Source of the DNA: Salininema proteolyticum
GTDB lineage: Bacteria > Actinomycetota > Actinomycetes > Mycobacteriales > Micromonosporaceae
Assembly: GCF_042685645.1 (NCBI RefSeq)
Contig: NZ_JBHUNX010000001.1
Span: 4,588,001 to 4,652,000, forward strand
Direction: 5' to 3'
Length of the DNA stretch: 64,000 bases
Shown: in pieces, positions 63,674 through 64,000 of the stretch
How positions within the stretch are numbered: position 1 is the stretch's first letter
Layout of the letters: every line of letters starts with the position of its first letter
Made by a program: the position numbers and the translations under genes
Notes under the pieces: model-generated
What the model was told of the DNA's origin: nothing
The model's input: only the letters and a program-made list of their open reading frames with translations
Database searches by the model: none

Positions 63674-64000
63674 GCGTCGAATCCATGTGCGTCGGCGCCG
63701 TCACCGACGCCACCGCACGATTCAACGCCAAGGTCACCGACGGCACGTCTGGCATCCGCGTCCACATCGCCGACAACCCCGAAATGGCCGGCGCCGTAGC
63801 GACCGCAACCGAAACGGTCAACGGCTACACCGCCGCCACATGCGAGATCACCGGCCTCACCGCCGACACCCGCTATTGGTGGCAGGTGGAAGACTCCGGC
63901 ACACTTGACACCTCGACCACGGGCCAATTCGTCACCGACCCGGCGCCGGCCGGGACACCCGCATCGTTCACCATCGGCTTGTGGGGAGACGCCGGTCTCA
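63670..64000 (+). CDS. Tail-associated protein with FN3-like start (3' truncated)
   Basis: 110 codons are visible before the window ends. Residues 1-95 have a fibronectin-III-like pattern ending in LTADTRYWWQVEDSG, followed by PASFTIGLWGDAGL, which resembles the start of a PhoD-type metallophosphatase. Only the first strand of that domain is visible, so phosphatase function is tentative. ATGA-coupled to the tail protein. Confidence 0.6.
   Translation, partial: MSVESMCVGAVTDATARFNAKVTDGTSGIRVHIADNPEMAGAVATATETVNGYTAATCEITGLTADTRYWWQVEDSGTLDTSTTGQFVTDPAPAGTPASFTIGLWGDAGL

Larger units (their letters stand above)
34347..64000. mobile_element. Siphophage-like prophage, left 29.7 kb (right end missing)
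   Basis: Integrase, repressor, excisionase-like gene, replication genes, terminase, HK97-type head genes and tail genes run in the order of a lambdoid/HK97-like actinophage. All structural genes seen are intact in frame. Lysis genes, the right attachment site and tail-tip genes lie beyond 64000. Whether it is inducible cannot be told. Confidence 0.95.

Overview
The window is high-GC actinobacterial DNA with two parts: about 34 kb of ordinary chromosome, then the left 29.7 kb of a tailed-phage genome (prophage) whose right end lies beyond the window. GTG and TTG starts, the rpsF-ssb-rpsR-rplI order, an LPxTG surface protein, HAIR and CIRCE heat-shock operators and several leaderless-looking promoters all fit an actinomycete. 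A Nocardiopsis-like member of the Streptosporangiales is a guess from general gene content, not proven.

Chromosome (1-34.3 kb). The left end carries a glycerophosphodiesterase C-terminus, an RsbW-like ATPase, a GT87-like membrane protein, two tandem MHYT membrane sensors, an LPxTG-anchored protein and class I fumarase. The rpsF-ssb-rpsR-rplI operon follows. Next come a GCS2-family ligase, a CDP-alcohol phosphotransferase, an NlpC/P60 endopeptidase, nnr-acpS, clpB with a HAIR operator, an acidic BRCT-like protein, an ABC exporter plus XRE regulator operon, and groL under two CIRCE elements. The last stretch has membrane and secreted proteins (a PAS protein, a large multi-pass protein, an acidic anchored protein, a SxxK serine hydrolase), a 1-kb gene-free block of degenerate repeats ending in back-to-back terminators, then pabC, a Fur regulator, ygfZ and an asparaginase. 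The chromosome ends at a tRNA-Leu(CAG).

Prophage (34.3 kb to the end). The tRNA-Leu 3' end is the likely attachment site. The leftward arm holds a tyrosine integrase, a two-helix membrane protein and a repressor. A divergent control region follows, with operator-like repeats and a leaderless excisionase-type gene. Early genes run rightward: a structured leader with a T-arm-like hairpin, a chain of overlapping small genes (several with membrane helices or zinc ribbons), an HNH-like protein, a RusA-type resolvase, a triple-HTH protein, a replication initiator, a DnaC-like loader and an antirepressor.

Two accessory ('moron') genes sit before the late operon. One encodes a tiny secreted cysteine-rich protein bracketed by duplicated ~80-nt structured elements. 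The other is an antisense membrane-anchored protein. The late operon has HK97-type order: HNH, small and large terminase, portal (fused to a MuF domain), protease, capsid, connectors, tail terminator, major tail protein, a tail-assembly chaperone pair joined by an A-AAA-AAC -1 frameshift site, tape measure, a large tail protein with two LamG-like repeats, and a truncated tail-associated protein. No lysis genes, right attachment site or late tail tip are visible, so completeness cannot be judged here.
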